NCBI GenBank assembly: GCA_016929465.1
Contig: JAFGIT010000046.1
Span: 1-7,707 of the forward strand
Direction of reading: 5' to 3'
Length of the DNA: 7,707 bases
DNA from: JAFGIT01 sp016929465 [NCBI: Candidatus Coatesbacteria bacterium]
Lineage (GTDB): Bacteria > B130-G9
The notes under the pieces are model-generated. The model saw only the letters and a list, made by a program, of their open reading frames with translations. It searched no databases and had not been told where the DNA came from. The position numbers and the translations under genes were made by a program. Shown here in pieces: positions 1-5,665 of the stretch. The first letter of the stretch is position 1. The number at the start of each line of letters is the position of its first letter.

Positions 1-884
1 ACATCGCGATGACGCTGCAGACCCAGCTGGAGAAGATCGGGGTGCAGCTGGCAAAGACGCTCTACGAAAAGACCGGCTACCGCAACATCTGCCTCGGAGG
101 CGGAGTGGCGCTCAATTGCTGCATGAACTCGGCGATTCTGAATTCGCCCTACGTCGATCATATCTACGTTCAGCCTGCTGCCATGGACAACGGGACCGCA
201 CTCGGGGCGGCGATGGAAGGCTACGCCCGAATGGGCTTCGAGAGCAAGAGCCTGATGCCGCACGTTTACTGGGGCCCAGAATATGACGACAATGAGATAG
301 AGGCGGCCATCAAGAAGGCTGGATACCCGTATCAGCGTTCGGACGACATCTGCAAGGACGTTGCCGAGCTGCTGGTCAACCAGAAGATTGTGGGCTGGTT
401 CCAGGGGAAGATGGAGATAGGTCCGCGCGCACTCGGCGCTCGGAGCATACTCGCCGACCCAAGGGACCCGACGATGCGGGACAAGGTCAATGTTGTGAAG
501 AACCGCGAGCTGTGGCGGCCGCTTGCTCCTTCGGTACTCGAGGAGAAGGTGGGCGAATGGTTCAAGGACGCCTATCCGAGTCCCTTCATGAACCTCAACC
601 TATTCTACTTCGAGGACAAAAAGGACAAGGTACCATCGGTGGTGCACGCAGACGGCTCTGCCCGCGTTCAGACGGTCAATCGGAACACTAACCCGAAGTA
701 TCACCGGATGATCTCCGAGTTCGAGAAGATGACGGGTATTCCAATAGTGCTGAATACTTCCTACAATACGAGGGGGGAGCCGATTGTCTGCACCCCCGAG
801 GAAGGTCTCAGGACCTTCGAGGTTACCGGGATGGATTGCCTCGCAATCGGCAATTTCATCGTGGAGCGAAGGAGCACTCAATAG
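1..884 (+). CDS. Carbamoyltransferase, NodU/CmcH/TobZ family (5'-truncated by window edge)
   Basis: This is the C-terminal part of an O-carbamoyltransferase of the NodU/CmcH/TobZ type, which transfers a carbamoyl group from carbamoyl phosphate, via carbamoyl-adenylate, to a hydroxyl of a sugar or natural product. The frame is open to the left edge (an Ile-Ala pair precedes the first ATG at 9), so that ATG is almost certainly internal. Counting from it, residues 30-36 read GGGVALN, a nucleotide-binding motif of the Kae1-like domain, and 55-67 (QPAAMDNGTALGA) is the matching QPAxxDxGxAxGAA block. The C-terminal domain has IGPRALG at 137-143, LADPRD at 149-153 and LNTSYNTRGEPIV at 248-260, all family signatures. 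Family members are usually about 550-600 aa, so roughly half is missing, including the N-terminal metal-binding histidines. The acceptor substrate cannot be inferred. The gene ends in TAG, 81 bp before the next gene on the same strand. Confidence 0.93.
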   Translation, partial: IAMTLQTQLEKIGVQLAKTLYEKTGYRNICLGGGVALNCCMNSAILNSPYVDHIYVQPAAMDNGTALGAAMEGYARMGFESKSLMPHVYWGPEYDDNEIEAAIKKAGYPYQRSDDICKDVAELLVNQKIVGWFQGKMEIGPRALGARSILADPRDPTMRDKVNVVKNRELWRPLAPSVLEEKVGEWFKDAYPSPFMNLNLFYFEDKKDKVPSVVHADGSARVQTVNRNTNPKYHRMISEFEKMTGIPIVLNTSYNTRGEPIVCTPEEGLRTFEVTGMDCLAIGNFIVERRSTQ

Positions 885-904
885 CGAGGGCGCTTTCAGT
901 GTAG

Positions 905-953
905 GGTGGGCTTTCTAGCCTGCCAAGTTTAAGGCGGGCATTCAAGCCTGCCA
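905..953 (+). repeat. Two tandem 21-bp hairpin repeats (REP-like)
   Basis: Two 21-bp units, 905-925 and 933-953, match at 18 of 21 positions and are separated by 7 bp. Each is an imperfect palindrome: a 7-nt arm (GGTGGGC in the first, GGCGGGC in the second), a 6-nt loop, then the common arm GCCTGCC. Pairing is complete if G-U wobbles are allowed (two in the first, one in the second). They fill most of the gap between the carbamoyltransferase and the thioredoxin-like gene. The second unit ends at the first base of the next gene's Shine-Dalgarno (AGGGG, 953-957). The layout resembles dispersed extragenic palindromes, but no other copy is visible in this window, so that class is an inference. 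No T-tract follows, so a rho-independent terminator is unlikely. Confidence 0.6.
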
Positions 954-957
954 GGGG
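953..957 (+). promoter_or_regulatory. Ribosome binding site of the thioredoxin-like gene
   Basis: AGGGG lies 8 nt before the ATG at 966. It starts on the last base of the second hairpin repeat, so folding of that repeat could affect ribosome access. The sequence and spacing are seen directly; the effect is inferred. Confidence 0.5.
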
Positions 958-965
958 CGGGACGG

Positions 966-1439
966 ATGAAGAGGAGGCCGAATAAGAGCATCTTCACGAT
1001 GGCCATTACTTTGGCCGTCATCACTCTCTTCATCTGGCACTTCGGCCGAAAATTCGAGCAGATGAAGCAGAAACCAGAACCGGATTCTGTGGTCCTCCCC
1101 TCATCGAAAGCGGAGGTTGATCGGAGTATCCCGGACAGCACCGTGCTCAATCCTGCATCGGCAAATAAACCCATCCTGGCCTGCTTTTGCGCTGAGTGGG
1201 GCAGCAGTTGCCCCCAAATGAAGGACCTGGTCGGGCAAATGCAATCCAGGTTTGGGGACGGACTCCAGACGAGCGTTATCGACCCTTCGAAGGAGCCGGA
1301 ACTCGCCAAGCAATTCAGGATAGAGACCTTGCCGACGATCATCATATTCGACGCAAAGGGCAACCTGACATTGCGTCATGAGGGTGCGTTGGCTGAGGAG
1401 GAGCTGCTGACGGCTCTGAACCGGGTGTGCATCAAGTAG
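966..1439 (+). CDS. Membrane-anchored thioredoxin-fold protein with atypical WGSSC active site
   Basis: A 157-aa protein with an N-terminal membrane anchor (about residues 9-26, basic MKRRPNK before it), a short Pro/Ser linker (about 36-66) and a thioredoxin-like domain (about 67-157), probably facing the periplasm. Thioredoxin signatures are the strand and motif around FCAEW (74-78), the cis-proline segment TLPT (121-124, P123) followed by IIIFDAKG, and the C-terminal helix. The usual WCGPC redox site reads W78-G-S-S-C82, so the attacking first cysteine is replaced by glycine and only the resolving-position cysteine remains. Two further cysteines (C73, C75) sit on the preceding strand. Canonical dithiol oxidoreductase activity is therefore doubtful. 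A monothiol, scaffold or substrate-binding role is possible. The ATG at 966 is chosen because AGGGG at 953-957 lies 8 nt upstream. It is convergent with the tonB-like gene. Confidence 0.85.
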   Translation: MKRRPNKSIFTMAITLAVITLFIWHFGRKFEQMKQKPEPDSVVLPSSKAEVDRSIPDSTVLNPASANKPILACFCAEWGSSCPQMKDLVGQMQSRFGDGLQTSVIDPSKEPELAKQFRIETLPTIIIFDAKGNLTLRHEGALAEEELLTALNRVCIK

Positions 1440-1518
1440 CCCCGTTCCTTCCACTGAGTCACGTTGGGGATTGTTGTGGGTTCCCCGGTCAGTAATTTCA
1501 GGGAGCCAGAATCCTAGA

Positions 1519-2217
1519 TCACCTGAGCTTGAATTGGAAAGTATATTTGGCCTGGCAAGGCACAGGGTGCCCGGATTGAATTGCAGGATCGAATTTGAAG
1601 CGATACACCGCAGCGACAGCCTCCTTGATAAATTGCTCCTTAAAGGTGTCGCCCGTGGCGTGGAGCACCGCATGAGATATAACATCGCCATTCGCATCTA
1701 CAACTAACTGCAATACAACCATTGCCTCTTTCCCAGCTAGCCGTGCCATCTCTGGATAGCTCGGCCCAACTTCCTTGATAAGCTCCGGCTCCTTGCTAAC
1801 CTCCCATGGGCTGTAGATCCTCTCCTCTCCGTCGCCGGGCTCGACGTCCGGCGCATCGGGGATGCCCCAGATGAAGTCCTGGTCTTCGGGGATCTCCTCG
1901 ATCTCAGGCTCAGGCTCGAGCTCCTGTATCTCCTCGGGCTCATCCGGAGTCGGATCGGGCACCGGGATAATCGTCTTGGGCTTCTCGACCTCTTTCTTCT
2001 TGACCTTCGGAGGCTCGATCTTCGGCTTCTCCCTGGGCGGAAGCCTCCTGATGACGACAGGTGGCTTCGGCGGCTTCTCGCGATATATAATCCCGGTCAT
2101 CTCCGGAAACGTGAAATAGAAGAGCCAAAGATGGAATAACACCGCCGCAATTGCGGAAAGCAGCAATCGCTTCCGGTCGAGTTTATGGCGCTGGTCTAGA
2201 ACTAATGCTGCGTTCAT
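1519..2217 (-). CDS. TonB-family energy transducer
   Basis: A 232-aa TonB-like protein that would span the periplasm and pass inner-membrane proton-motive energy to outer-membrane partners. A cytoplasmic N-terminus (1-17, basic) precedes one membrane helix (about 18-37) that contains S21 and H29. The E. coli TonB helix has an S-x3-H pair, whereas the spacing here is S-x7-H. A proline-rich spacer follows: first Pro/Lys-rich (about 46-82), then Pro/Glu-rich (about 88-112). The TonB C-terminal domain is at about 143-232, with GPSYPEMARLAGKEA (151-165), VVDANGDV (172-179) and the FKFDPA block (207-212) as landmarks. The start at 2217 is preferred over an ATG 33 bp upstream because it forms an ATGA overlap with the exbB-like stop and has GGAGG 10 nt upstream. 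It is the last gene of the operon. No ExbD/TolR gene adjoins it. Confidence 0.88.
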   Translation of the reverse strand: MNAALVLDQRHKLDRKRLLLSAIAAVLFHLWLFYFTFPEMTGIIYREKPPKPPVVIRRLPPREKPKIEPPKVKKKEVEKPKTIIPVPDPTPDEPEEIQELEPEPEIEEIPEDQDFIWGIPDAPDVEPGDGEERIYSPWEVSKEPELIKEVGPSYPEMARLAGKEAMVVLQLVVDANGDVISHAVLHATGDTFKEQFIKEAVAAVYRFKFDPAIQSGHPVPCQAKYTFQFKLR

Positions 2218-3125
2218 TTCTTCGAGGCCTCCGGCGGAGGAATAATGCATTTCTCAGCGGCGAATGTTTCGTCGGGGCCATCGAGCTCACCCGTCATCAT
2301 GGAGAATAGCATACCGAGCAAGTATGCCCCCTCCTGCATCATGACGGCGATCCTGCTCACGCGAGTTGCGAAGTAGTTGTATGCGCCGGAGGCAGGGATC
2401 GCTACCGCAAGACCTGCGGCAGACATTATGAGCGCCTGCGAGATGCCCTCGCTGATATCCTGTGGATTTACGACCTTCTTCATGCCTATGACGTGAAATG
2501 CGAGAATGATGCCCCACACGGTCCCCAGGAAGCCTATCAGTGGAGCGATGTTCGATACGCTGGCAAGAGCTGGCAATCCCTTCTCGAGCCGTCCCATCTC
2601 CGCCTGGCCAGCCCGGTTCATTGCGCTCTCGATCTTGTTGATCTCCCCCGCACGGTACTTCTCCATGGCGGCTACGGACATGGTCGCGATGGGAGATTTG
2701 TCGAATTCCTTGCAGCAGTTCTCGATCTGATCTGCTTTTATTTCCACTCGACACGCGAGCGCCTCGAGCGATTTCAGTATCTTATTCGTCGCCTTCGCTT
2801 CTATAGAGAGGCTGACGAGGCGGTCGAAGAGATAGACGGCGCCTATGAACGAGGCGAAGAGGATCGGCCACATGAACGGGCCACCGAGCTTGAACATCTC
2901 CATTATCTGCCCGCCGGAGGCCGAGAATCCGACCGTGGACCAGGCCGACGGGATGGGCGTCGGAACGGGAGTTGGGGTCGCGGCTGCCGCCTTTTGAAAT
3001 ACGGAAGCTGCTGTCGAGACCGTCGCAATGGTCGATGCTGTGGCTGAGCTCACAGCGGTCGTAGAGACGGAGGCTCCGACCTTCGCGGCAGAGACCATCG
3101 AGCCTATGACTGCGATTTCAAGCAT
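2214..3125 (-). CDS. ExbB/TolQ/MotA-family proton channel subunit with long N-terminal extension
   Basis: A 303-aa inner-membrane protein of the MotA/TolQ/ExbB family, which form proton-conducting motors that energise TonB, Tol or flagellar partners. The three expected membrane helices are at about 82-101, 188-211 and 230-252, with a cytoplasmic loop between the first two. The family core is clear: APLIGFLGTVWG (194-205) and ISQALIMSAAGLAVAIPA (228-245). T202 matches the conserved GTVxG threonine. The second pore-facing threonine of E. coli ExbB (ATA) aligns with S235 here. Residues 1-60 are an unusual extension: a hydrophobic start, then Ala/Ser/Thr/Val low complexity ending in TPTPVPTPIP. 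The start at 3125 (GAGG 6 nt upstream) is favoured over an in-frame ATG at 3155, which has no Shine-Dalgarno. It overlaps the ABC ATPase end by 8 bp and the tonB start by 4 bp. Confidence 0.9.
   Translation of the reverse strand: MLEIAVIGSMVSAAKVGASVSTTAVSSATASTIATVSTAASVFQKAAAATPTPVPTPIPSAWSTVGFSASGGQIMEMFKLGGPFMWPILFASFIGAVYLFDRLVSLSIEAKATNKILKSLEALACRVEIKADQIENCCKEFDKSPIATMSVAAMEKYRAGEINKIESAMNRAGQAEMGRLEKGLPALASVSNIAPLIGFLGTVWGIILAFHVIGMKKVVNPQDISEGISQALIMSAAGLAVAIPASGAYNYFATRVSRIAVMMQEGAYLLGMLFSMMTGELDGPDETFAAEKCIIPPPEASKK
2228..2232 (-). promoter_or_regulatory. Ribosome binding site of the tonB-like gene
   Basis: On the minus strand GGAGG lies 10 nt before the ATG at 2217, inside the 3' end of the exbB-like gene. 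Together with the ATGA overlap it favours this start over the upstream ATG at 2250. Confidence 0.55.
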
Positions 3126-3852
3126 CGAACGCCTCACTGCGATCGACGGATTCATCTGAGACTATTCTGCCATCCAGAAGCCGTATTATCCTGTTGGCGT
3201 GCATGGCAATGTTCTCCTCGTGTGTCACGAGAATCAAAGTGTTTCCACCTCGGTATAAATCCTCAAAAACACGCATTATTTCGTTACCTGTCTTGCTGTC
3301 CAGGTTGCCCGTGGGTTCGTCTGCAAGTATCAAACTGGGGTGATTTACGAGCGCTCTTGCGAGGGCCACCCTCTGCCTCTCTCCACCCGACAGCTCCCCA
3401 GGCTTGTGCTTTACTCTCTTCTCCAGGCCCATCAATTGAAGCATTTCGAGAGCACGCTTCCTTCGGTTTCGCCTCGAACCACCTCTGTAAAGCATTGGCA
3501 GCTCGACGTTGCGAAGCGCAGATGTCCTTGCCAAAAGGTTGAAGGTCTGGAAAACGAACCCTATCTTCTCACCTCTTATCCTGGCCAACTCCCTATCGTT
3601 CATGTCACCGATGGGCACACTGTCCAAGCAGTAGCTGCCCGTCGTCAATCTGTCCAGACATCCGATGATATTCATCAGGGTGGTCTTACCCGAGCCCGAA
3701 GGGCCCATGATGGCAACATATTCATTGTCGCGAACCACCAGAGATACGTTATCTAGAACACGTAGCTCTCTCGTGCCCATAATATAGGACTTCCCCACAT
3801 TGTCCAGTCTAATCAGCTCTCGATTCGGGGTCTCTGAGAGATTCGTCGCCAA
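3118..3852 (-). CDS. ABC transporter ATP-binding protein, LolD/MacB type
   Basis: A complete 244-aa cytoplasmic ATPase subunit of the LolD/MacB/FtsE-like group (type VII ABC systems). Members normally pair with a permease of the FtsX/MacB type to drive lipoprotein release, efflux or other envelope mechanics. All nucleotide-binding elements are intact: Walker A GPSGSGKTT (50-58), Q-loop Q102 in FVFQTFNLL, ABC signature LSGGERQR (154-161), Walker B LILADEP with D178-E179 (174-180), D-loop GNLD (182-185) and the switch histidine H211. The LADEPTGNLD stretch is typical of this subgroup. The start is a TTG immediately after the TAG of the GWxTD gene, in the same frame, with GAGGT 10 nt upstream. 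The next in-frame ATG (residue 25) would remove the first strand of the fold. No permease gene is in the window. Substrate unknown. Confidence 0.93.
   Translation of the reverse strand: MATNLSETPNRELIRLDNVGKSYIMGTRELRVLDNVSLVVRDNEYVAIMGPSGSGKTTLMNIIGCLDRLTTGSYCLDSVPIGDMNDRELARIRGEKIGFVFQTFNLLARTSALRNVELPMLYRGGSRRNRRKRALEMLQLMGLEKRVKHKPGELSGGERQRVALARALVNHPSLILADEPTGNLDSKTGNEIMRVFEDLYRGGNTLILVTHEENIAMHANRIIRLLDGRIVSDESVDRSEAFDA
3132..3137 (-). promoter_or_regulatory. Ribosome binding site of the exbB-like gene
   Basis: On the minus strand GTGAGG lies 6 nt upstream of the ATG at 3125, within the end of the ABC ATPase gene. The competing ATG at 3155 has no comparable sequence before it, so this site decides the start. 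Confidence 0.5.
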
Positions 3853-5463
3853 CTACTCGATGACCTCGAATTCCGTATGGGCGATGAGCTCGACACTCGC
3901 TATAATGTCAACGACTCTGATATGAAGTTTGTACTCACCTGGATCAATGATGTCCGGCCGTAGCGGGAGCGTGTACACCTGCATCTGACTTGACCCGCCC
4001 TCGAGCGGCGCAAGGAACTTATAGCTGAAGATGGTGTCGTTCGCGTCATCCCGAGGCGATATCGAGTACTGCACCATGTATTCGGGGACGCCCTTGGGCC
4101 CTATGGCAAGATTGTATATCTCATAGTAGATGCCGAGAGCCGCGCCCATACGATACACACCTGCGGGATTGGGCACGACTTCATAGCCGTGCTTCACGAA
4201 CATAGATAGATCGTTAGCGGGTCGAAGGGTCGAGGTCAGCTCGATGCTCGATAGGCTCAGACGTCTCGGCTCGATTATTCTCACCTCGAACGTCTGTCTG
4301 ATGTAGCCATATCGTTCGGATCCCTGGTCAACTGCTACAGCCTCAATCTCATAGACGCCAGGCTCCAGCAACGCGCCCGCGATGTACACGAAGAATTTGT
4401 CGCGTGCGGCTGTCTCCTCTTCATATCTCTCCGATGCGCTTCTCTTTCGGACCGTGCCCCCAACGAGACGACGCTCCGAATCGTAGAGCCGTGTCGATAT
4501 GATGATGTCTGACTTGTAGAGCTGTTCTTCCTCATTGAGGTCGAACTGGAGGTGCGTATTAGGAATAACGAAGTCGAACTCGACCATATTTTCTCGTCCG
4601 GGAGAATCGAAAGTTAGCACTCCGACCGTTAGCGAGATCGTCGACTCCTCAGGTGTTATGGGCACTGCAGCTTTGAACGGGTCGTTGACGCCCTGTTCGA
4701 CGTCGATTACTGACTCGTCATAGAGCGTGGTCCCATCGGCCTCGGTCTCCCACTCGCCGCCACCGGCCCTCGTGCTGCGTCTGTAGCTATAGTCGCCATT
4801 ATTTCTCGTCTGCTCGCCGTCGAAGCTCTCGGTTGCATCGAAGCCATCAAGAGTTGAAGGACCGTCGCTGGTTGCCTGGTCAGCGCCGGATGCCTTGTAT
4901 TTCTCTTCAGGGGAATTCGATGTGTCTTTGATGGAGCCGGCGAGGGTGTAATCGCCAGTCATATGGACATCGACGAATAGGAAGTTTATGTCTGTCCCGA
5001 CATAGGGAATGTAATGGTAGTACCATTTCTCGAAGGGTTTGGAGTACCAGCCGCCCATGGTGGCGACGTCGCCCATTGGATGCGACTCGAGTTCGTCCGG
5101 CGGGCCGTACTTGATTAGAACCATCCCTCTGTCGGTCTTCCAGCCAGGTTTCTCTCCCCATTTGAACTTTTTTTCGGCGTAGCGAAGGCGCTTGTAGTGC
5201 TCCAGTTTGTACTCGTTCACGGGGGTATCGGGTGTGGGGTCCCGCTTCTCCCAGAACTTATCCAGCCATTCCTGCCGCTCCCCGGGTGAGAGCTCTACGA
5301 ACTCATTCAGTTCTTCATCAGTAGCAACATAGCGTATCTCGTCGAAAGTGTCCTTGCCGGGTTCATCGAGACTATCGTAGGCAAGATAGACCATACCTCC
5401 GCAACCAATACTCAGCAGCAATGCGAGGATTATGGGGCAGAGATTCCAAGTAATACGCGCCAT
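3853..5463 (-). CDS. GWxTD-domain lipoprotein
   Basis: A 536-aa exported protein of the GWxTD-domain family, whose biochemical function is not established as far as I know. A lipoprotein signal peptide covers residues 1-20 with LSIG-C21 as lipobox; Ser at -3 is less usual, so lipidation is likely but not certain. A conserved N-terminal region (about 41-170) contains W66, the KFWEKRDPTP stretch (69-78) and the naming motif G107-W-K-T-D111 followed by RGMVLIKYGPPDE (112-124). A poorly conserved, Asp/Gly/Ser/Thr-rich stretch (about 178-262) looks disordered. Two beta-rich parts follow (about 275-400 and 402-536), the last with YYEIYNL (446-452) and GEYKLHIRVVD (509-519). The ATG at 5463 is chosen over one 54 bp upstream because it starts the signal peptide and has GGAGGGAG 8 nt before it. 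First gene of the operon; it ends flush with the ABC ATPase start. Confidence 0.88.
   Translation of the reverse strand: MARITWNLCPIILALLLSIGCGGMVYLAYDSLDEPGKDTFDEIRYVATDEELNEFVELSPGERQEWLDKFWEKRDPTPDTPVNEYKLEHYKRLRYAEKKFKWGEKPGWKTDRGMVLIKYGPPDELESHPMGDVATMGGWYSKPFEKWYYHYIPYVGTDINFLFVDVHMTGDYTLAGSIKDTSNSPEEKYKASGADQATSDGPSTLDGFDATESFDGEQTRNNGDYSYRRSTRAGGGEWETEADGTTLYDESVIDVEQGVNDPFKAAVPITPEESTISLTVGVLTFDSPGRENMVEFDFVIPNTHLQFDLNEEEQLYKSDIIISTRLYDSERRLVGGTVRKRSASERYEEETAARDKFFVYIAGALLEPGVYEIEAVAVDQGSERYGYIRQTFEVRIIEPRRLSLSSIELTSTLRPANDLSMFVKHGYEVVPNPAGVYRMGAALGIYYEIYNLAIGPKGVPEYMVQYSISPRDDANDTIFSYKFLAPLEGGSSQMQVYTLPLRPDIIDPGEYKLHIRVVDIIASVELIAHTEFEVIE
3863..3867 (-). promoter_or_regulatory. Ribosome binding site for the TTG start of the ABC ATPase
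   Basis: On the minus strand GAGGT lies 10 nt before the TTG at 3852, inside the last codons of the GWxTD gene. It supports a TTG start directly after that gene's TAG. Spacing is slightly long, and re-initiation by the terminating ribosome may contribute. Confidence 0.4.
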
Positions 5464-5471
5464 GACAGTTG

Positions 5472-5479
5472 CTCCCTCC
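5472..5479 (-). promoter_or_regulatory. Strong ribosome binding site of the GWxTD gene
   Basis: On the minus strand GGAGGGAG lies 8 nt upstream of the ATG at 5463. It is the best Shine-Dalgarno in the window and fixes the start, ruling out the in-frame ATG at 5517. Confidence 0.65.
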
Positions 5480-5500
5480 AACCACGGCAAAAAGCAGATG

Positions 5501-5530
5501 CTATTAGCCGCGGCCAATTCACCTGATCAA
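5501..5530 (-). promoter_or_regulatory. Candidate promoter of the GWxTD-ABC-exbB-tonB operon
   Basis: On the minus strand TTGATC (5530-5525) and TAATAG (5506-5501) are separated by 18 bp, a modest match to a sigma-70 type promoter, and would give a leader of about 30 nt. A promoter must lie somewhere in 5464-5610, because a terminator separates this operon from the upstream peptidase gene. This exact placement is a weak guess: both boxes match only partly and this organism's consensus is unknown. Confidence 0.2.
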
Positions 5531-5599
5531 AATATCTCGATTTGGTCCGGGGCTACGCCCTCAGGGCCTCTTGATGTAAACTCACTATCAATAAATCAA

Positions 5600-5635
5600 C
5601 AAAGAAGAAAGGGGAGGGCCTCCACGGCCCTCCCC
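5600..5635 (-). terminator. Rho-independent terminator after the M1-like peptidase gene
   Basis: A perfect 10-bp GC-rich stem (arms 5611-5620 and 5626-5635, GGGGAGGGCC and its reverse complement) closes a 5-nt loop. On the minus strand it is followed by the T-rich run TTTCTTCTTTG. It lies about 30 nt past the TAA of the peptidase at 5666, the expected position. It is oriented for minus-strand transcription; on the plus strand the following bases are not T-rich. It separates the peptidase transcript from the four-gene operon, though read-through is possible. Confidence 0.85.
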
Positions 5636-5665
5636 CATGCTGTTCAATCGAATAGCTGTCTATTG

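Noticed and set aside
600-881. 93-aa minus-strand open frame within the carbamoyltransferase
   Set aside because: It is antisense to strongly conserved carbamoyltransferase motifs and has no recognisable content.
9-884. Treating the ATG at 9 as the real start of the carbamoyltransferase
   Set aside because: The frame is open to the window edge and the family is about twice this length with its N-terminal metal site missing, so the gene is truncated by the window rather than complete.
1466-1486. Possible terminator between the convergent thioredoxin-like and tonB-like genes
   Set aside because: GGGGA and TCCCC can pair across an 11-nt loop, but the stem is only 5 bp and neither strand has a T-tract after it.
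1101-1697. 198-aa minus-strand open frame across the thioredoxin-like gene and the end of the tonB-like gene
   Set aside because: It overlaps two well-supported genes in other frames, has no recognisable domain and is rich in Arg, Ser and Leu in the way of an antisense shadow.
1862-2119. Plus-strand Gly/Ser-rich 85-aa open frame
   Set aside because: It is the antisense of the proline/charge-rich spacer of the tonB-like gene, which explains the low-complexity translation.
2218-2250. Upstream in-frame ATG at 2250 for the tonB-like gene
   Set aside because: It would overlap the exbB-like gene more deeply and lacks a good Shine-Dalgarno, whereas 2217 gives an ATGA overlap with GGAGG upstream.
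3126-3155. Upstream in-frame ATG at 3155 for the exbB-like gene
   Set aside because: No ribosome binding site precedes it, while the ATG at 3125 has GAGG at 6-nt spacing.
3222-3756. Two plus-strand open frames (106 and 138 aa) opposite the ABC ATPase
   Set aside because: They lie entirely antisense to a gene with all ABC motifs and show no domain of their own.
5464-5517. Upstream in-frame ATG at 5517 for the GWxTD gene
   Set aside because: It adds 18 residues before a well-formed lipoprotein signal peptide and would bypass the strong Shine-Dalgarno at 5472-5479.
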